This document shows positions 7,807 to 16,291 of a stretch of 64,000 nt of DNA, one piece after another. The notes beneath the pieces were generated by a model that made no database searches, was not told the origin of the DNA, and was given only the letters and a program-made list of their open reading frames with translations. The translations under genes were made by a program, and so were the position numbers. This DNA is from Streptomyces sp. DG2A-72 (GTDB taxonomy: Bacteria; Actinomycetota; Actinomycetes; Streptomycetales; Streptomycetaceae), in NCBI RefSeq assembly GCF_030499575.1, contig NZ_JASTLC010000001.1, forward strand, positions 6,844,001-6,908,000, in the 5' to 3' direction. How positions within the stretch are numbered: the first letter of the stretch is position 1; each line of letters begins with the position of its first letter.

Positions 7807-9210
7807 ATGTCGGTAGGCGAAGAGGTCCGCACCGAGCAGGACAGGCCGCAGCAGAGTCTCGGCACGGCGGCCGCGCGGAACCTGGCCACCACCACCAAGT
7901 CCGTACCCCAGATGCAGGAGATCAGCTCCCGCTGGCTGCTGCGCATGCTGCCCTGGGTGAATGTAGAGGGCGGCACATACCGAGTGAACCGCCGTCTCAC
8001 GTACGCCGTGGGCGACGCCCGCGTGACGTTCGTGAAGACCGGCGACCGCGTCGAGGTCATCCCCGCGGAGCTGCGCGAACTGCCGGCCCTGCGGTCGTAC
8101 GAGGACGAGGAGGTGCTCTCCGAGCTGGCCCAGCGGTGCCGGCAGCAGGAGTTCGCCCCCGGCCAGGTGATCGCCGAGTTCGGCAGCCAGACCGGCGAGG
8201 TGTATCTGCTCGCGCACGGCAAGGTGGAGAAGGTCGGCACCGGCCCGTACGGCGACGACGCAGGCCTCGGAGTCCTCGCCGACGGCGCCTACTTCGGCGA
8301 TCAGGCGCTGCTGGACCCGGACGCCATCTGGGAGTACACGGCCCGCGCGCTCACCGCGTGCACGGTGCTCGTCCTCTCCCGCCAGGACGTCGAGCAGATC
8401 GCGGAGCGCGCCGACTCCTTGAACGCGCACTTCGAGCAGCTGCGCGCGATCCCCGAGCAGCGGACCAACAAGTACGGCGAGAAGGAGATCGACCTCTCGG
8501 CCGGCCACTCCGGTGAACCGGACATCCCGCACACCTTCGTCGACTACGAGGCCAGGCCCCGTGAGTACGAACTGAGCGTCGCCCAGACCGTCCTGCGCAT
8601 CCACTCGCGCGTGGCCGACCTCTACAACAAGCCGATGAACCAGACCGAGCAGCAGCTCAGGCTGACGGTCGAGGCGCTGAAGGAGCGCCAGGAGCACGAG
8701 CTCATCAACAACCGCGAGTTCGGCCTGCTCAACAACTGCGAGTACGAGCAGCGCATCCAGCCGCACGACGGTGTGCCCGGCCCGGACGACATGGACGAGC
8801 TGCTCAGCAGGCGCCGCGGCACCAAGCTGTTCCTCGCCCACCCGCGCGCGATCGCCGCGTTCGGTCGCGAGCTGAACAAGCGCGGACTGGTGCCCGAGAC
8901 CATCGACATCGGCGGCAACCGCATCCCCACCTGGCGCGGTGTCCCGGTCTTCCCGTGCAACAAGATCCCGGTCACCGACGCCCGTACGACCTCGATCATC
9001 GCGATGCGTACCGGTGAGTCCGACCAGGGCGTCATCGGTCTGCACGCGACCGGGATCCCGGACGAGATCGAGCCGAGCCTGTCCGTGCGCTTCATGGGCA
9101 TCAACGAACAGGCGGTCATCAACTACCTGGTGACGGCGTACTACTCGGCCGCGGTCCTGGTGCCGGACGCGCTCGGCGTCCTGGAGAACGTCGAGATCGG
9201 CCGCTGGTGA
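7807..9210 (+). CDS. Family 2B encapsulin shell protein with cyclic-nucleotide-binding-like insertion
   Basis: 467 aa, HK97-fold capsid-like protein that self-assembles into a protein nanocompartment. The N-terminal arm and E-loop-like part are followed by an inserted CNMP-binding-like domain (about residues 95-205: [34 protein letters not shown] and the downstream YFGDQALL), which defines subfamily 2B. The C-terminal half ([17 protein letters not shown] through [27 protein letters not shown]) is the shell core. Such genes used to be annotated as Crp-family regulators, but the helix-turn-helix is absent. Its cargo is encoded immediately downstream. Confidence 0.9.
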   Translation: MSVGEEVRTEQDRPQQSLGTAAARNLATTTKSVPQMQEISSRWLLRMLPWVNVEGGTYRVNRRLTYAVGDARVTFVKTGDRVEVIPAELRELPALRSYEDEEVLSELAQRCRQQEFAPGQVIAEFGSQTGEVYLLAHGKVEKVGTGPYGDDAGLGVLADGAYFGDQALLDPDAIWEYTARALTACTVLVLSRQDVEQIAERADSLNAHFEQLRAIPEQRTNKYGEKEIDLSAGHSGEPDIPHTFVDYEARPREYELSVAQTVLRIHSRVADLYNKPMNQTEQQLRLTVEALKERQEHELINNREFGLLNNCEYEQRIQPHDGVPGPDDMDELLSRRRGTKLFLAHPRAIAAFGRELNKRGLVPETIDIGGNRIPTWRGVPVFPCNKIPVTDARTTSIIAMRTGESDQGVIGLHATGIPDEIEPSLSVRFMGINEQAVINYLVTAYYSAAVLVPDALGVLENVEIGRW

Positions 9211-9229
9211 CCGTCCCCGTCCGCACACG

Positions 9230-9257
9230 GTGTCCCCGCCCGTCAGGGCGGGGACAC
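9230..9257 (+). terminator. Intercistronic hairpin between encapsulin shell and cargo genes
   Basis: GTGTCCCCGCCC and GGGCGGGGACAC form a perfect 12-bp stem with a 4-nt loop, 19 bp after the shell stop. There is no T tract. It could be a terminator with read-through or an mRNA-stabilising hairpin, either of which would yield more shell than cargo transcript. Confidence 0.65.
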
Positions 9258-9321
9258 CCCCGGGGTGGGCGCCCGGCCGTAGCGGAAGCGCCACCGCCCG
9301 CAGACTCTCCGAGGCGATCCC

Positions 9322-10461
9322 ATGGGTGAGTTCATGACGGAGGCGAAGCAACGCCCCGCCGGACCAAGGCGGTTCACCGAGACACCGGAAAGGCAAGGGC
9401 CCATCGCGAAGCGGACGGACACCGGGCCTGACCGGCTCGACGGGCACGAGGCGCCGGCGATCCTGGAGCGCGCCCGGACATCGGTCGAACCCGAACTGCG
9501 CGCCGCCGTCGAGTCGCTGCCCGGCTCCATGCGCCGTGTCGCGCTCTATCACTTCGGGTGGGAGCACGCGGACGGCACACCGGCGGCGGGCAACGGGGGC
9601 AAGGCGATCCGTCCCGCGCTGGTCCTCACCGCGGCCGCCGCGCTCGGCGGACCGGCGGCACGGACGGCGGCCGTGCGGGCGGCCGCGGCGGTGGAGCTGG
9701 TCCACAACTTCACGTTGCTGCACGACGACGTGATGGACCGGGACACCACCCGACGGCACCGGCCCACCGCCTGGACCGTGTTCGGCGACGCCGACGCGAT
9801 CCTCGCCGGGGACGCCCTCCAGGCGCTCGCGCTGCGACTGCTCGCCGAGGACCCGCATCCGGCGTCCGCGGCGGCCGGGGCCCGGCTCGCGGACTGCGTC
9901 GTCGAACTGTGCGAAGGCCAGCACGCGGACGTGGCCATGGAGCGGCGCGGCCCCGACGAGGTCGGCCTCGACGAGGTGCTCGCCATGGCCGAGGCGAAGA
10001 CGGGCGCGCTGCTCGGGTGCGCCTGTGCGCTGGGCGCGCTGTTTGCGGGGGCGGCGGAGGAGGACGTCGAGGCGCTGGACGCGTTCGGCCGGGAGGCCGG
10101 GCTCGCCTTCCAGCTCATCGACGACGTGATCGGCATATGGGGAGACCCGTGCCGCACCGGCAAGCCGGCCGGAGCGGATCTGGCGGTCCGTAAGAAGTCG
10201 CTGCCGGTGGTCGCCGCGCTGGTCTCCGGCACCCCGGCCGCCGCCGAACTCGCCGAGCTCTACCGAGGGCCGTATCAGGAGGCCGACCTGGAGCGCACCG
10301 CACGGGCCGTGGAGCAGGCGGGTGGCCGTGACTGGGCGCAGGCCCAGGCAGCCGACCGCATGGCCCACGCCATGCGACAGCTCTCCCGGGCGGTCCCGGA
10401 CCCGGAGGCGGCGGGGGGCCTGCTCGCGCTGGCGGAGTTCGTGACGCGGCGGAGCAGTTGA
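9322..10461 (+). CDS. Polyprenyl diphosphate synthase, encapsulin cargo
   Basis: 379 aa trans-isoprenyl diphosphate synthase. The ~55 N-terminal residues are disordered, Pro/Arg/Thr-rich and probably form the cargo-loading segment that targets family 2 encapsulins. The catalytic domain has the first Asp-rich motif LLHDDVMDRD and the second FQLIDDVIG, where the usual fifth-position Asp is replaced by Gly, plus the Lys/Arg of GGKAIRPALVL. It condenses isopentenyl diphosphate with allylic diphosphates; chain length is not predictable by eye. Start at ATG 9322, or 12 nt later at ATG 9334. The gene follows the shell gene and is separated from it by a strong hairpin. Product and fate inside the shell are unknown. 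Confidence 0.88.
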   Translation: MGEFMTEAKQRPAGPRRFTETPERQGPIAKRTDTGPDRLDGHEAPAILERARTSVEPELRAAVESLPGSMRRVALYHFGWEHADGTPAAGNGGKAIRPALVLTAAAALGGPAARTAAVRAAAAVELVHNFTLLHDDVMDRDTTRRHRPTAWTVFGDADAILAGDALQALALRLLAEDPHPASAAAGARLADCVVELCEGQHADVAMERRGPDEVGLDEVLAMAEAKTGALLGCACALGALFAGAAEEDVEALDAFGREAGLAFQLIDDVIGIWGDPCRTGKPAGADLAVRKKSLPVVAALVSGTPAAAELAELYRGPYQEADLERTARAVEQAGGRDWAQAQAADRMAHAMRQLSRAVPDPEAAGGLLALAEFVTRRSS

Positions 10462-10573
10462 GGTCGGGTGACGTCACAGCAGACGTCGACCGGAAAGCCC
10501 TCCCGGAATGACCCCGGAGCCTCCGGCCCGTGCGGCTCCTGACCCCGCACGGTCACCGGGGGCTCCGGCACGG

Positions 10574-10608
10574 CGGGTCCCGCGCATCCCCACGGTGCGC
10601 GGGACCCG
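10574..10608 (+). terminator. Strong hairpin after the encapsulin operon
   Basis: CGGGTCCCGCGCA and TGCGCGGGACCCG form a perfect 13-bp stem with a 9-nt loop, without a T tract. A smaller hairpin (CCGTGCGG/CCGCACGG) lies just upstream. Together they probably end the shell-cargo transcript. Confidence 0.75.
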
Positions 10609-10721
10609 TCCCTCGCCGGCCGAAGGAACGGGCCGCCGTTGCCGCCCGGAGGACCGGCGCAGCAACCGCACAGGCTTCAACGGCCGTATGATCAAGGTCG
10701 GTTGAGGTGAAGGGGCGACAC

Positions 10722-11321
10722 ATGGGCGTGGCGATCCGGACGGCGGGCGAGGGCGACCGGGAGCTGGTGGTCCGGCTCCTGGACGAGGCCTTCCAGGACG
10801 ACCCGGTCAGCAGCTGGGTCTTCCCCGGCGCCGAATACCGCCGTACGACCCACCCCAGGCTGATGGCGGCCTTCACGGACGCCGTGCTCGCCGAGGGGCG
10901 GATCGACGTCACCGAGGACGGCATGGCCTGTGCGCTCTGGCTGTCCGTGCCCGCGGCGGACCCGGCCGACGCTCACGCCGACGACAGCGAAGCCGCCCAG
11001 GTGCGCGAGGTCGTCGACCCGGACAACGAGCGCGTCGAGCTGATCGCCCGCCTGACGGCCGAGATCCACCCCTCGCACCGGGCCCACGCCTATCTGTGGA
11101 TGATCGGCGTCGCCCCCGGTCACCAGGGCAAGGGCCTCGGCACCGCCCTCATCGCCGCGACCCTCGACCGCTGCGACCGTGAGGGCCTGCCCGCGTATCT
11201 GGAGGCGAGCAGCGCCCGCAGCCGCCGGCTGTACGAGCGGCTCGGCTTCGAGTTCACCGGGCGTGTGCTCGGCCTCCCGGACGGCCCGTCGATGTGGCCG
11301 ATGTGGCGCGAACCCCGCTAG
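10722..11321 (+). CDS. GNAT-family N-acetyltransferase
   Basis: 199 aa acetyl-CoA-dependent acyltransferase. Motif A is VAPGHQGKGLGTAL (Q-x-x-G-x-G/A pyrophosphate loop), followed by YLEASSARSRRLYERLGFE, the usual motif B region. The ATG at 10722 has AAGGGG about 7 nt upstream. The substrate is unknown. The stop codon is followed at once by interspersed repeat copy 3, which probably provides the terminator. Confidence 0.85.
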   Translation: MGVAIRTAGEGDRELVVRLLDEAFQDDPVSSWVFPGAEYRRTTHPRLMAAFTDAVLAEGRIDVTEDGMACALWLSVPAADPADAHADDSEAAQVREVVDPDNERVELIARLTAEIHPSHRAHAYLWMIGVAPGHQGKGLGTALIAATLDRCDREGLPAYLEASSARSRRLYERLGFEFTGRVLGLPDGPSMWPMWREPR

Positions 11322-11422
11322 ACGCTCCGCTGGTGGTGCCGCGATTGGTCGTTGATCGTCTGCGGCGCCGTCGTGGCTGGTCGCGCAGTTCCCCGCGCCC
11401 CTTCGGGGCGCGGCGACGAACT
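11322..11422 (+). repeat. Interspersed 3'-end repeat, copy 3
   Basis: Starts ACGCTCCGCTGG immediately after the acetyltransferase stop. It contains TGCGGCGCCGTCGTGGCTGG and ends with the hairpin GCGCCCCTTCGGGGCGC. Nearly identical in its core to copy 5 at 60.1 kb. Confidence 0.8.
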
Positions 11423-11490
11423 CGTCATCAAGTCGTATCCGGTCGTGTACGGCGGACGTACAGCAGGAAGCGCTGAGGCCCTTACCGCTC

Positions 11491-11496
11491 TACGCT
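11491..11496 (+). promoter_or_regulatory. -10 element TACGCT, probable leaderless start
   Basis: The hexamer ends 6 nt before ATG 11503, so transcription would start at the start codon. There is no Shine-Dalgarno sequence. Confidence 0.4.
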
Positions 11497-11502
11497 TGGG
11501 AC

Positions 11503-11712
11503 ATGGACAGCGAAAAGCACGCCTGTCCCGTCTGCGGACAGCCCGTCGAAACAGTCGTCAAGCGCCACAAGACGCTGGGCGCATGGGTTCCGGTGTGGGT
11601 ACCGGGACCGTGCCACAACCCCGAGTGCAAGGCATACGTCGACACCGGCACCGAGCCCGTCGAGGAGCCTGCGAAGAGCACACCGAAGAACACCGCCGCC
11701 GAGAAAAACTGA
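11503..11712 (+). CDS. Small zinc-ribbon protein
   Basis: 69 aa. Two Cys pairs, CPVCG (about 8-12) and CHNPEC (about 37-42), form a probable zinc ribbon, followed by an acidic/Lys-rich tail (EPVEEPAKSTPKNTAAEKN). I recognise no named family. It lies in a short gap between repeat copy 3 and the DGPF gene and appears to be translated from a leaderless mRNA. Function unknown; a nucleic-acid or protein-binding adaptor is possible. Confidence 0.65.
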   Translation: MDSEKHACPVCGQPVETVVKRHKTLGAWVPVWVPGPCHNPECKAYVDTGTEPVEEPAKSTPKNTAAEKN

Positions 11713-11718
11713 AGCCCG

Positions 11719-11747
11719 TGTCGAGAAGCGTCGGCCGGCTCCGACGT
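11719..11747 (+). promoter_or_regulatory. Candidate ECF sigma-dependent promoter
   Basis: TGTCGA (11719-11724) and CGACGT (11742-11747) are separated by 17 bp and lie about 50 bp upstream of the DGPF gene. The -35 TGTCGA and a CGA-containing -10 match what I recall for ECF42 target promoters, so the sigma factor encoded downstream may drive this gene. Confidence 0.5.
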
Positions 11748-11799
11748 CCCCTGTGAGAGCCGCCCACCGGAGGGCGGCCCGAACCGAAGGAGCGGACTG

Positions 11800-12213
11800 A
11801 TGAAGTATCTGGTGATGGTGCAGGGCTCGCAGGCGGACTACGAGGCGATGAAGGGCAACGCCTCCGCGCACTCCCCGGCCTGGACCGAGAAGGACATCCA
11901 GGCGATGTACGCCTTCATGAACGCGCTCAACGACGACCTCGCCGAGACCGGTGAAATGGTCGACGGCCAGGGCCTGGCCGAGCCCGCGAAGACCCGGCAC
12001 GTCAGCCTGGACGCGGAGGGCAAGCCCGTGATCACCGACGGCCCGTACGGCGAGACCAAGGAGCTGCTGGCCGGCTACTGGGTCCTGGACTGCGCGAGCC
12101 TGGAGCGGGTCACGGAGATCGCCGCGCGCATCCAGCGCTGCCCCCAGCCCGCCGGGGCGCCCGAGTACCCGGTGGTGATCCGGCCCATCCAGGACGGCGC
12201 CGGAGACATCTGA
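11800..12213 (+). CDS. YCII/DGPF-domain protein
   Basis: 137 aa YCII-like (DGPF) protein. The diagnostic DGPYGETKELLAGYWVLD stretch is present in the second half, with the N-terminal MKYLVMVQG strand. Members of this family are characteristically encoded next to ECF42 sigma factors and are their target genes. Some related YCII proteins act as dehydratases or enzymes on small acids, but the activity here is unknown. ATG with GGAG upstream. The stop is 2 bp before the GTG of the sigma gene, so the pair forms an operon. Confidence 0.85.
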   Translation: MKYLVMVQGSQADYEAMKGNASAHSPAWTEKDIQAMYAFMNALNDDLAETGEMVDGQGLAEPAKTRHVSLDAEGKPVITDGPYGETKELLAGYWVLDCASLERVTEIAARIQRCPQPAGAPEYPVVIRPIQDGAGDI

Positions 12214-12215
12214 CC

Positions 12216-13415
12216 GTGAGCGAGACCATCGAGGACCTGCTGCGCCGGTGCGCGCCGCAGGTCCTCGGCGCGCTGGTCCGGCGGTACGGCCATTTCGACG
12301 CCGCCGAGGACGCCGTACAGGAGGCGCTGCTCGCGGCGGCCGGGCAGTGGCCGTCGGCCGGCGTTCCCGACAACCCGCGCGGGTGGCTGATCAGGGTGGC
12401 CTCGCGGAAGCTGACCGACGCGCTGCGCAGCGAGGAGGCGCGGCGGGCGCGGGAGGAGCGGGCGGCGGCGCTCGCCGTACGGGAGACGTCCGGCGAGGAC
12501 CGCGCGCCGCGCGAGGACGACACGCTCTCCCTCCTCTTCCTGTGCTGCCACCCCGATCTGCCCCCGCCCGCGCAGATCGCCCTCACCCTGCGCGCGGTCG
12601 GCGGTCTGACCACGGCGGAGATCGCCCGCGCCCATCTGGTGCCCGAGGCGACCATGGCGCAGCGGATCAGCCGGGCCAAGCAGAAGGTGCGGGGCGTGCG
12701 CTTCGGGCGGCCGGACAACTGGGAGGAGCGGCTGCCGGCCGTTCTGCAGATCCTGTATCTGATCTTCAACGAGGGGTATACGGCGACCTCCGGCACCAGC
12801 CTCCAGCGGCGTGACCTCGCCGGTGAGGCGATCCGGCTGACCCGGGAGGTCCACCGGCTGCTCCCCGAGGCCGGCGAGGTGTCCGGCCTGCTGGCCCTGA
12901 TGCTGCTCACCGATGCCCGCCGCGACGCGCGCAGCGGCCCGCACGGCGAACTCGTCCCGCTCGACGAACAGGACCGCGACCGCTGGGACAAGGCCGCGAT
13001 CGATGAGGGCGTCGCCCTGGTCACCAGGGCCCTGGCGCGCGGACCTGCGGGCCCGTACCAGGTGCGGGCCGCCATCGCCGCCGTACACGACGAGGCGCCG
13101 TCCGCAGAGGCGACCGACTGGCAGGAGATCCTCGGCTTGTACGACGTGCTGGTACGGCTGGTGCCCGGTCCCGTCGAGCGGCTCAACCGGGCCGTCGCGG
13201 TGGCCATGGTCGACGGCCCGTACGCCGGACTGGCGGAACTCGACCTACTGGAAGGGGCCGCCGGGCATCGGCGGGACGCCGTGCGGGGCCATCTGCTGGA
13301 GCGGGCCGGTGAACCGGAAGCCGCCCGCGCCGCCTACGAGTCGGCCGCCGCACAGACCCTGAGCCTGCCGGAGCAACGCTATTTGCAGGCGCGGGCGGCT
13401 CGGCTCAGGCCATAG
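12216..13415 (+). CDS. ECF42-type RNA polymerase sigma factor with C-terminal extension
   Basis: 399 aa. Sigma region 2 spans about residues 8-80 (HFDAAEDAVQEALLAA) and region 4 about 110-165 (LTLRAVGGLTTAEIARAHLV and the QRISRAKQKVR helix). A ~220-residue helical, TPR-like C-terminal domain is the hallmark of group ECF42; the family has no anti-sigma partner, and the extension itself is reported to be needed for activity. It follows the DGPF gene with a 2-bp gap. Probably autoregulated through the candidate promoter at 11719. Confidence 0.88.
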   Translation: MSETIEDLLRRCAPQVLGALVRRYGHFDAAEDAVQEALLAAAGQWPSAGVPDNPRGWLIRVASRKLTDALRSEEARRAREERAAALAVRETSGEDRAPREDDTLSLLFLCCHPDLPPPAQIALTLRAVGGLTTAEIARAHLVPEATMAQRISRAKQKVRGVRFGRPDNWEERLPAVLQILYLIFNEGYTATSGTSLQRRDLAGEAIRLTREVHRLLPEAGEVSGLLALMLLTDARRDARSGPHGELVPLDEQDRDRWDKAAIDEGVALVTRALARGPAGPYQVRAAIAAVHDEAPSAEATDWQEILGLYDVLVRLVPGPVERLNRAVAVAMVDGPYAGLAELDLLEGAAGHRRDAVRGHLLERAGEPEAARAAYESAAAQTLSLPEQRYLQARAARLRP

Positions 13416-13418
13416 CCT
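13413..13418 (+). promoter_or_regulatory. -10 element TAGCCT, probable leaderless start
   Basis: TAGCCT ends 6 nt before ATG 13425; the interval has no Shine-Dalgarno. It overlaps the end of the sigma gene. Confidence 0.4.
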
Positions 13419-13424
13419 CACTCC

Positions 13425-13748
13425 ATGCCACACATCTTCCACATCACCGAACGCTCCCTCTGGGACGCCGCCCGCGCGCGGGGCACGTACGAGATGTCCA
13501 CTCGCGGCCGGACCCTCCAGGAAGAGGGCTTCATCCACTGCTCGACCCGCGCCCAACTCCCGGGTGTCGCCGAGTTCCTGTACGGCTCGTACGACGGGCC
13601 CGATGAGCTGGTGGTCCTGGTCATCGACCCCGAGCGGCTCGACGTACCTCTGAAGTACGAGGCAGCGGAGGCCGGGGGCGAGGAGTTCCCGCATGTGTAC
13701 GGGCCTGTGCCGGTGGGGGCGGTGGTGGATGTGGAGGTGTGGCGGTGA
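13425..13748 (+). CDS. DUF952 family protein
   Basis: 107 aa. The pattern IFHIT..SLWDAA at the N terminus, EGFIHCSTRAQLPGVA in the middle and FPHVYGPVPVGAV at the end is typical of DUF952, a small fold related to ADP-ribosyltransferase/glutathione-S-transferase-like proteins of unknown activity. The invariant H and C of the FIHCS block are present. The stop overlaps the next start (GTGA), so the following membrane peptide is co-translated. Confidence 0.8.
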   Translation: MPHIFHITERSLWDAARARGTYEMSTRGRTLQEEGFIHCSTRAQLPGVAEFLYGSYDGPDELVVLVIDPERLDVPLKYEAAEAGGEEFPHVYGPVPVGAVVDVEVWR

Positions 13749-13984
13749 CGGCATCACGACGCCGCTCATGGCGCTGGGCCGTCACCGTGTGGGCGGTCGC
13801 CGTCGTCGTCGGGGGAGGGCTGACGCTGTGGCTGCAGGATTCGGCGGAGCCGCCGGAGCCGTACGGCTGGGAGGAGACGGAGGACCCGGCTCCGCTGGTG
13901 CGGTCGGACGTGGAGTCTCTCTGCCCGTCCGCGACGTTTCAGCCGGAGGAGGACTTCGTGTGCGCGTATGCGACGATCCGCTAG
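13745..13984 (+). CDS. Small membrane-anchored protein
   Basis: 79 aa. A basic N terminus (TASRRRSWRW) leads into one transmembrane segment (about residues 9-29), then an acidic extracytoplasmic tail with two cysteines (SLCPS and FVCAY) that could form a disulfide. GTG 13745 overlaps the DUF952 stop and has GGAGG 7 nt upstream; a GTG 6 nt earlier is possible. Its stop codon overlaps that of the convergent VOC gene in a shared CTAG. No known family. Confidence 0.65.
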   Translation: MTASRRRSWRWAVTVWAVAVVVGGGLTLWLQDSAEPPEPYGWEETEDPAPLVRSDVESLCPSATFQPEEDFVCAYATIR

Positions 13985-14715
13985 CCCGGCAGCCCGCCCG
14001 TCTCCGGATCGCGGCCCGTCAGGCAGTACGTGCCGCCCGCCGGGTCCCGCATCACCGTCCAGTGGCGGCCCGCGGCGACGAAGGACGCGCCCAGGCGCTC
14101 GTGCGCGGCGCGGGTCGCCGGGATGTCGGCGCAGGCGAGGTCGAGGTGGGCGGAGGCGGGGCGCTGCTCGCCGAGCCGCTGGAGCAGGATGCGGATGGGC
14201 AGCCCGGGCGGCGGCTTGAGCACATGGAACTCGGGGAGGGAGCCGGGCGCCGACGCCCAGCTCGCCAACAGGCCGCTCCAGAAGGCGACTTTGGCGGTGT
14301 ACAGCGACGGCGGTACGTCGACGCAGACCTGGTCGAGCCGGGTGCCGCGCACCACGGGCGGCCGTACCGACTCTCCGTGCCAGGGCACGGCGCAGAACAG
14401 CTGCCCGGCGGGGGAGCGGAGCACCGCCCAGTCGTCGTGGTCGGCGACGACATCCGCGCCTGATGTGAGCGCTGACGTCACCAGGCCCCGTACGTCGTCC
14501 ACCGCGAAGTCGAGATGCGCTCCGCCCGCGCCGGAGTCGACCCCCTGGACCTTCACGCAGGCGTCCGCCGCGCCGGGGAGCAGGGTCGCGAACTCCCCTT
14601 GGTCGCCTCGCGGCTGCGAGAGGCGTGTGTCCGTGACGGCCGTCCAGAATGCGGCGGCGCGGTCGAGGAGCCCGGCGGGGCGGTCGACGAAGGCGTAGGT
14701 CCAGCGGATGGTCAT
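13981..14715 (-). CDS. VOC-superfamily (glyoxalase/bleomycin-resistance-like) protein
   Basis: 244 aa built from two VOC modules (about residues 5-115 and 125-235), each with the beta-alpha-beta-beta-beta pattern. Visible features include FVDRPAGLLDRAAAFW and AHLDFAVDDV in the first half and HLDLACADIP plus TVMRDPAGGTYCLTGRDPETG in the second. Such proteins bind metal or small hydrophobic ligands; the activity is not predictable. Convergent with the small membrane gene. Divergent from the phosphate permease across a 147-bp gap. Confidence 0.8.
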   Translation of the reverse strand: MTIRWTYAFVDRPAGLLDRAAAFWTAVTDTRLSQPRGDQGEFATLLPGAADACVKVQGVDSGAGGAHLDFAVDDVRGLVTSALTSGADVVADHDDWAVLRSPAGQLFCAVPWHGESVRPPVVRGTRLDQVCVDVPPSLYTAKVAFWSGLLASWASAPGSLPEFHVLKPPPGLPIRILLQRLGEQRPASAHLDLACADIPATRAAHERLGASFVAAGRHWTVMRDPAGGTYCLTGRDPETGGLPG

Positions 14716-14862
14716 GGGGTGATCGTAGGACGGAGGGCCGTAGCCGCTCCGCCCGATTTCCCGGACGCCCGGCGCTGGAATTTGCAGATGTTAAAGACGA
14801 CCCAGACGGAGCCTTTGCCTCCAGTTCGCCGGGTATTGGGAAGCGCTTGCTTTGCTCGAACA

Positions 14863-16014
14863 ATGGATCACATCACGTTCCTCGTGGCGGTCGTCATCGT
14901 CACAGCGCTGGCCTTCGACTTCACCAACGGATTCCACGACACTGCCAACGCGATGGCGACGTCCATCGCGACAGGAGCGCTCTCACCACGTACAGCGGTG
15001 CTGGTGAGCGGTGTGCTGAACGTCGTCGGTGCCTTCCTCTCCACCGAGGTGGCCAAGACGATATCCGGCGGCATCGTGGACGACACGCTCGTCACACCAG
15101 GGATGATCTTCGCCGGGCTGGTCGGCGCGATCCTGTGGAACCTGCTGACCTGGCTGGCCGGACTGCCGTCGAGTTCCTCGCACGCCCTGTTCGGCGGGCT
15201 GATCGGTGCCGTGTGGGTCGGTGCGGGCGCGAACGGCGTGCACTTCGACAAGGTGCTCGAGAAGGTGCTGATCCCGGCGGTGGCCTCGCCGGTCGTCGCC
15301 GGTGTCGCCGCGCTGATCGCGACGTATCTCGCCTACCGGCTCACCGCACGGGCCCGGGAGAAGTCCGTGACCAAGGGCTTCCGGGTCGGGCAGATCGCCT
15401 CCGCCTCGCTCGTCTCCCTCGCGCACGGCACGAACGACGCGCAGAAGACCATGGGCGTCATCACGCTGACCCTGATCTCCGCGGGCGCCCTCGGCCACGA
15501 CGCCGGTCCGCCGCTGTGGGTCATCGCGTCCGCCGGTCTCGCGATCGGCCTCGGCACCTACCTCGGCGGCTGGCGGATCATCCGCACCATGGGCAAGGGC
15601 CTGACCGAGATCCAGTCGCCGCAGGGCTTCGCCGCCGAGACCGCGTCGACCACCGTCATCCTCACCTCCGCCCACCTCGGCTTCGCCCTGTCCACCACCC
15701 AGGTCGCCTCCGGCAGCATCCTCGGCGCGGGACTGGGCAGGCGTCTGGCGGAGGTGCGCTGGGGCGTCGCCGGCCGGATGGTGATCGCCTGGCTGATCAC
15801 GCTGCCGTCCGCCGCGATCGTGGGCGGCCTCGCCGCGAGCCTGGTCACCCACGGTGGCAACGTCGGCATCGTGGTGGTCGCGCTGGTCGCCGCCGCGGTG
15901 GCGGGCGGCATCGTCGTCGCCTCGCGCCGCAACCCGGTGGACGCGAAGAACGTGAACGACCACCACGAGGTCTCGATCCGTACGGAGCCGGCGAGCGTCG
16001 GCACGGCCGCCTGA
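14863..16014 (+). CDS. PiT-family inorganic phosphate permease
   Basis: 383 aa membrane transporter for metal-phosphate. Both PiT signature repeats are present: DFTNGFHDTANAMATSIATG near the N terminus and AHGTNDAQKTMGVITL near residues 184-200, within about ten membrane segments. The ATG at 14863 gives the canonical MDHITFLVAV start; a longer frame upstream is non-coding. It heads an apparent operon with a small membrane protein (16 bp later) and polyphosphate kinase 2, linking phosphate uptake to polyphosphate use. I looked for PHO-box repeats upstream and found none convincing. Confidence 0.9.
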   Translation: MDHITFLVAVVIVTALAFDFTNGFHDTANAMATSIATGALSPRTAVLVSGVLNVVGAFLSTEVAKTISGGIVDDTLVTPGMIFAGLVGAILWNLLTWLAGLPSSSSHALFGGLIGAVWVGAGANGVHFDKVLEKVLIPAVASPVVAGVAALIATYLAYRLTARAREKSVTKGFRVGQIASASLVSLAHGTNDAQKTMGVITLTLISAGALGHDAGPPLWVIASAGLAIGLGTYLGGWRIIRTMGKGLTEIQSPQGFAAETASTTVILTSAHLGFALSTTQVASGSILGAGLGRRLAEVRWGVAGRMVIAWLITLPSAAIVGGLAASLVTHGGNVGIVVVALVAAAVAGGIVVASRRNPVDAKNVNDHHEVSIRTEPASVGTAA

Positions 16015-16030
16015 GCAAGGGGAGTTGGAC

Positions 16031-16264
16031 ATGCAGCTGGACTGGAGCGCCCTCGGTCAGGTCGCCGCGGTGAGCCTCGGCGTCACCGTGGCCGTGGTGG
16101 TCGTCTTCGCCCTCGGTGTACTCGGGCTCGCCCGCGTCGAGGGGACGAGGGAGACTGACGGAGGCACCCATGCGCTCGGCCTCGCCCAGGCCGGGCTCTG
16201 TTTTCTCGCCTGTGCGGCGGTCGTCGCGTACGGCATCTATCTGATCGTGCCGCAATTCCACTGA
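16031..16264 (+). CDS. Small membrane protein of the phosphate operon
   Basis: 77 aa with two transmembrane segments (about residues 11-34 and 55-74) and a polar loop. The ATG follows GGGGAG with good spacing, 16 bp after the permease stop and 27 bp before the kinase gene. Position suggests an accessory subunit of phosphate transport, but no family is recognised. Confidence 0.75.
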   Translation: MQLDWSALGQVAAVSLGVTVAVVVVFALGVLGLARVEGTRETDGGTHALGLAQAGLCFLACAAVVAYGIYLIVPQFH

Positions 16265-16291
16265 AGCACCGAAGCCGGGGAGGGCGACAGG

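Noticed and set aside
7807..9210. Crp/FNR-family transcriptional regulator
   Set aside because: The cyclic-nucleotide-like domain is inserted in a capsid-type protein and no helix-turn-helix follows, so family 2B encapsulin fits better.
6808..10368. 1186-codon minus-strand frame opposite the encapsulin and polyprenyl-synthase genes
   Set aside because: Shadow frame; the plus-strand genes are clearly real by family motifs.
14716..14862. PHO boxes upstream of the phosphate permease
   Set aside because: Only one partial GTTCGCC is present; no 11-bp direct repeat array can be aligned.
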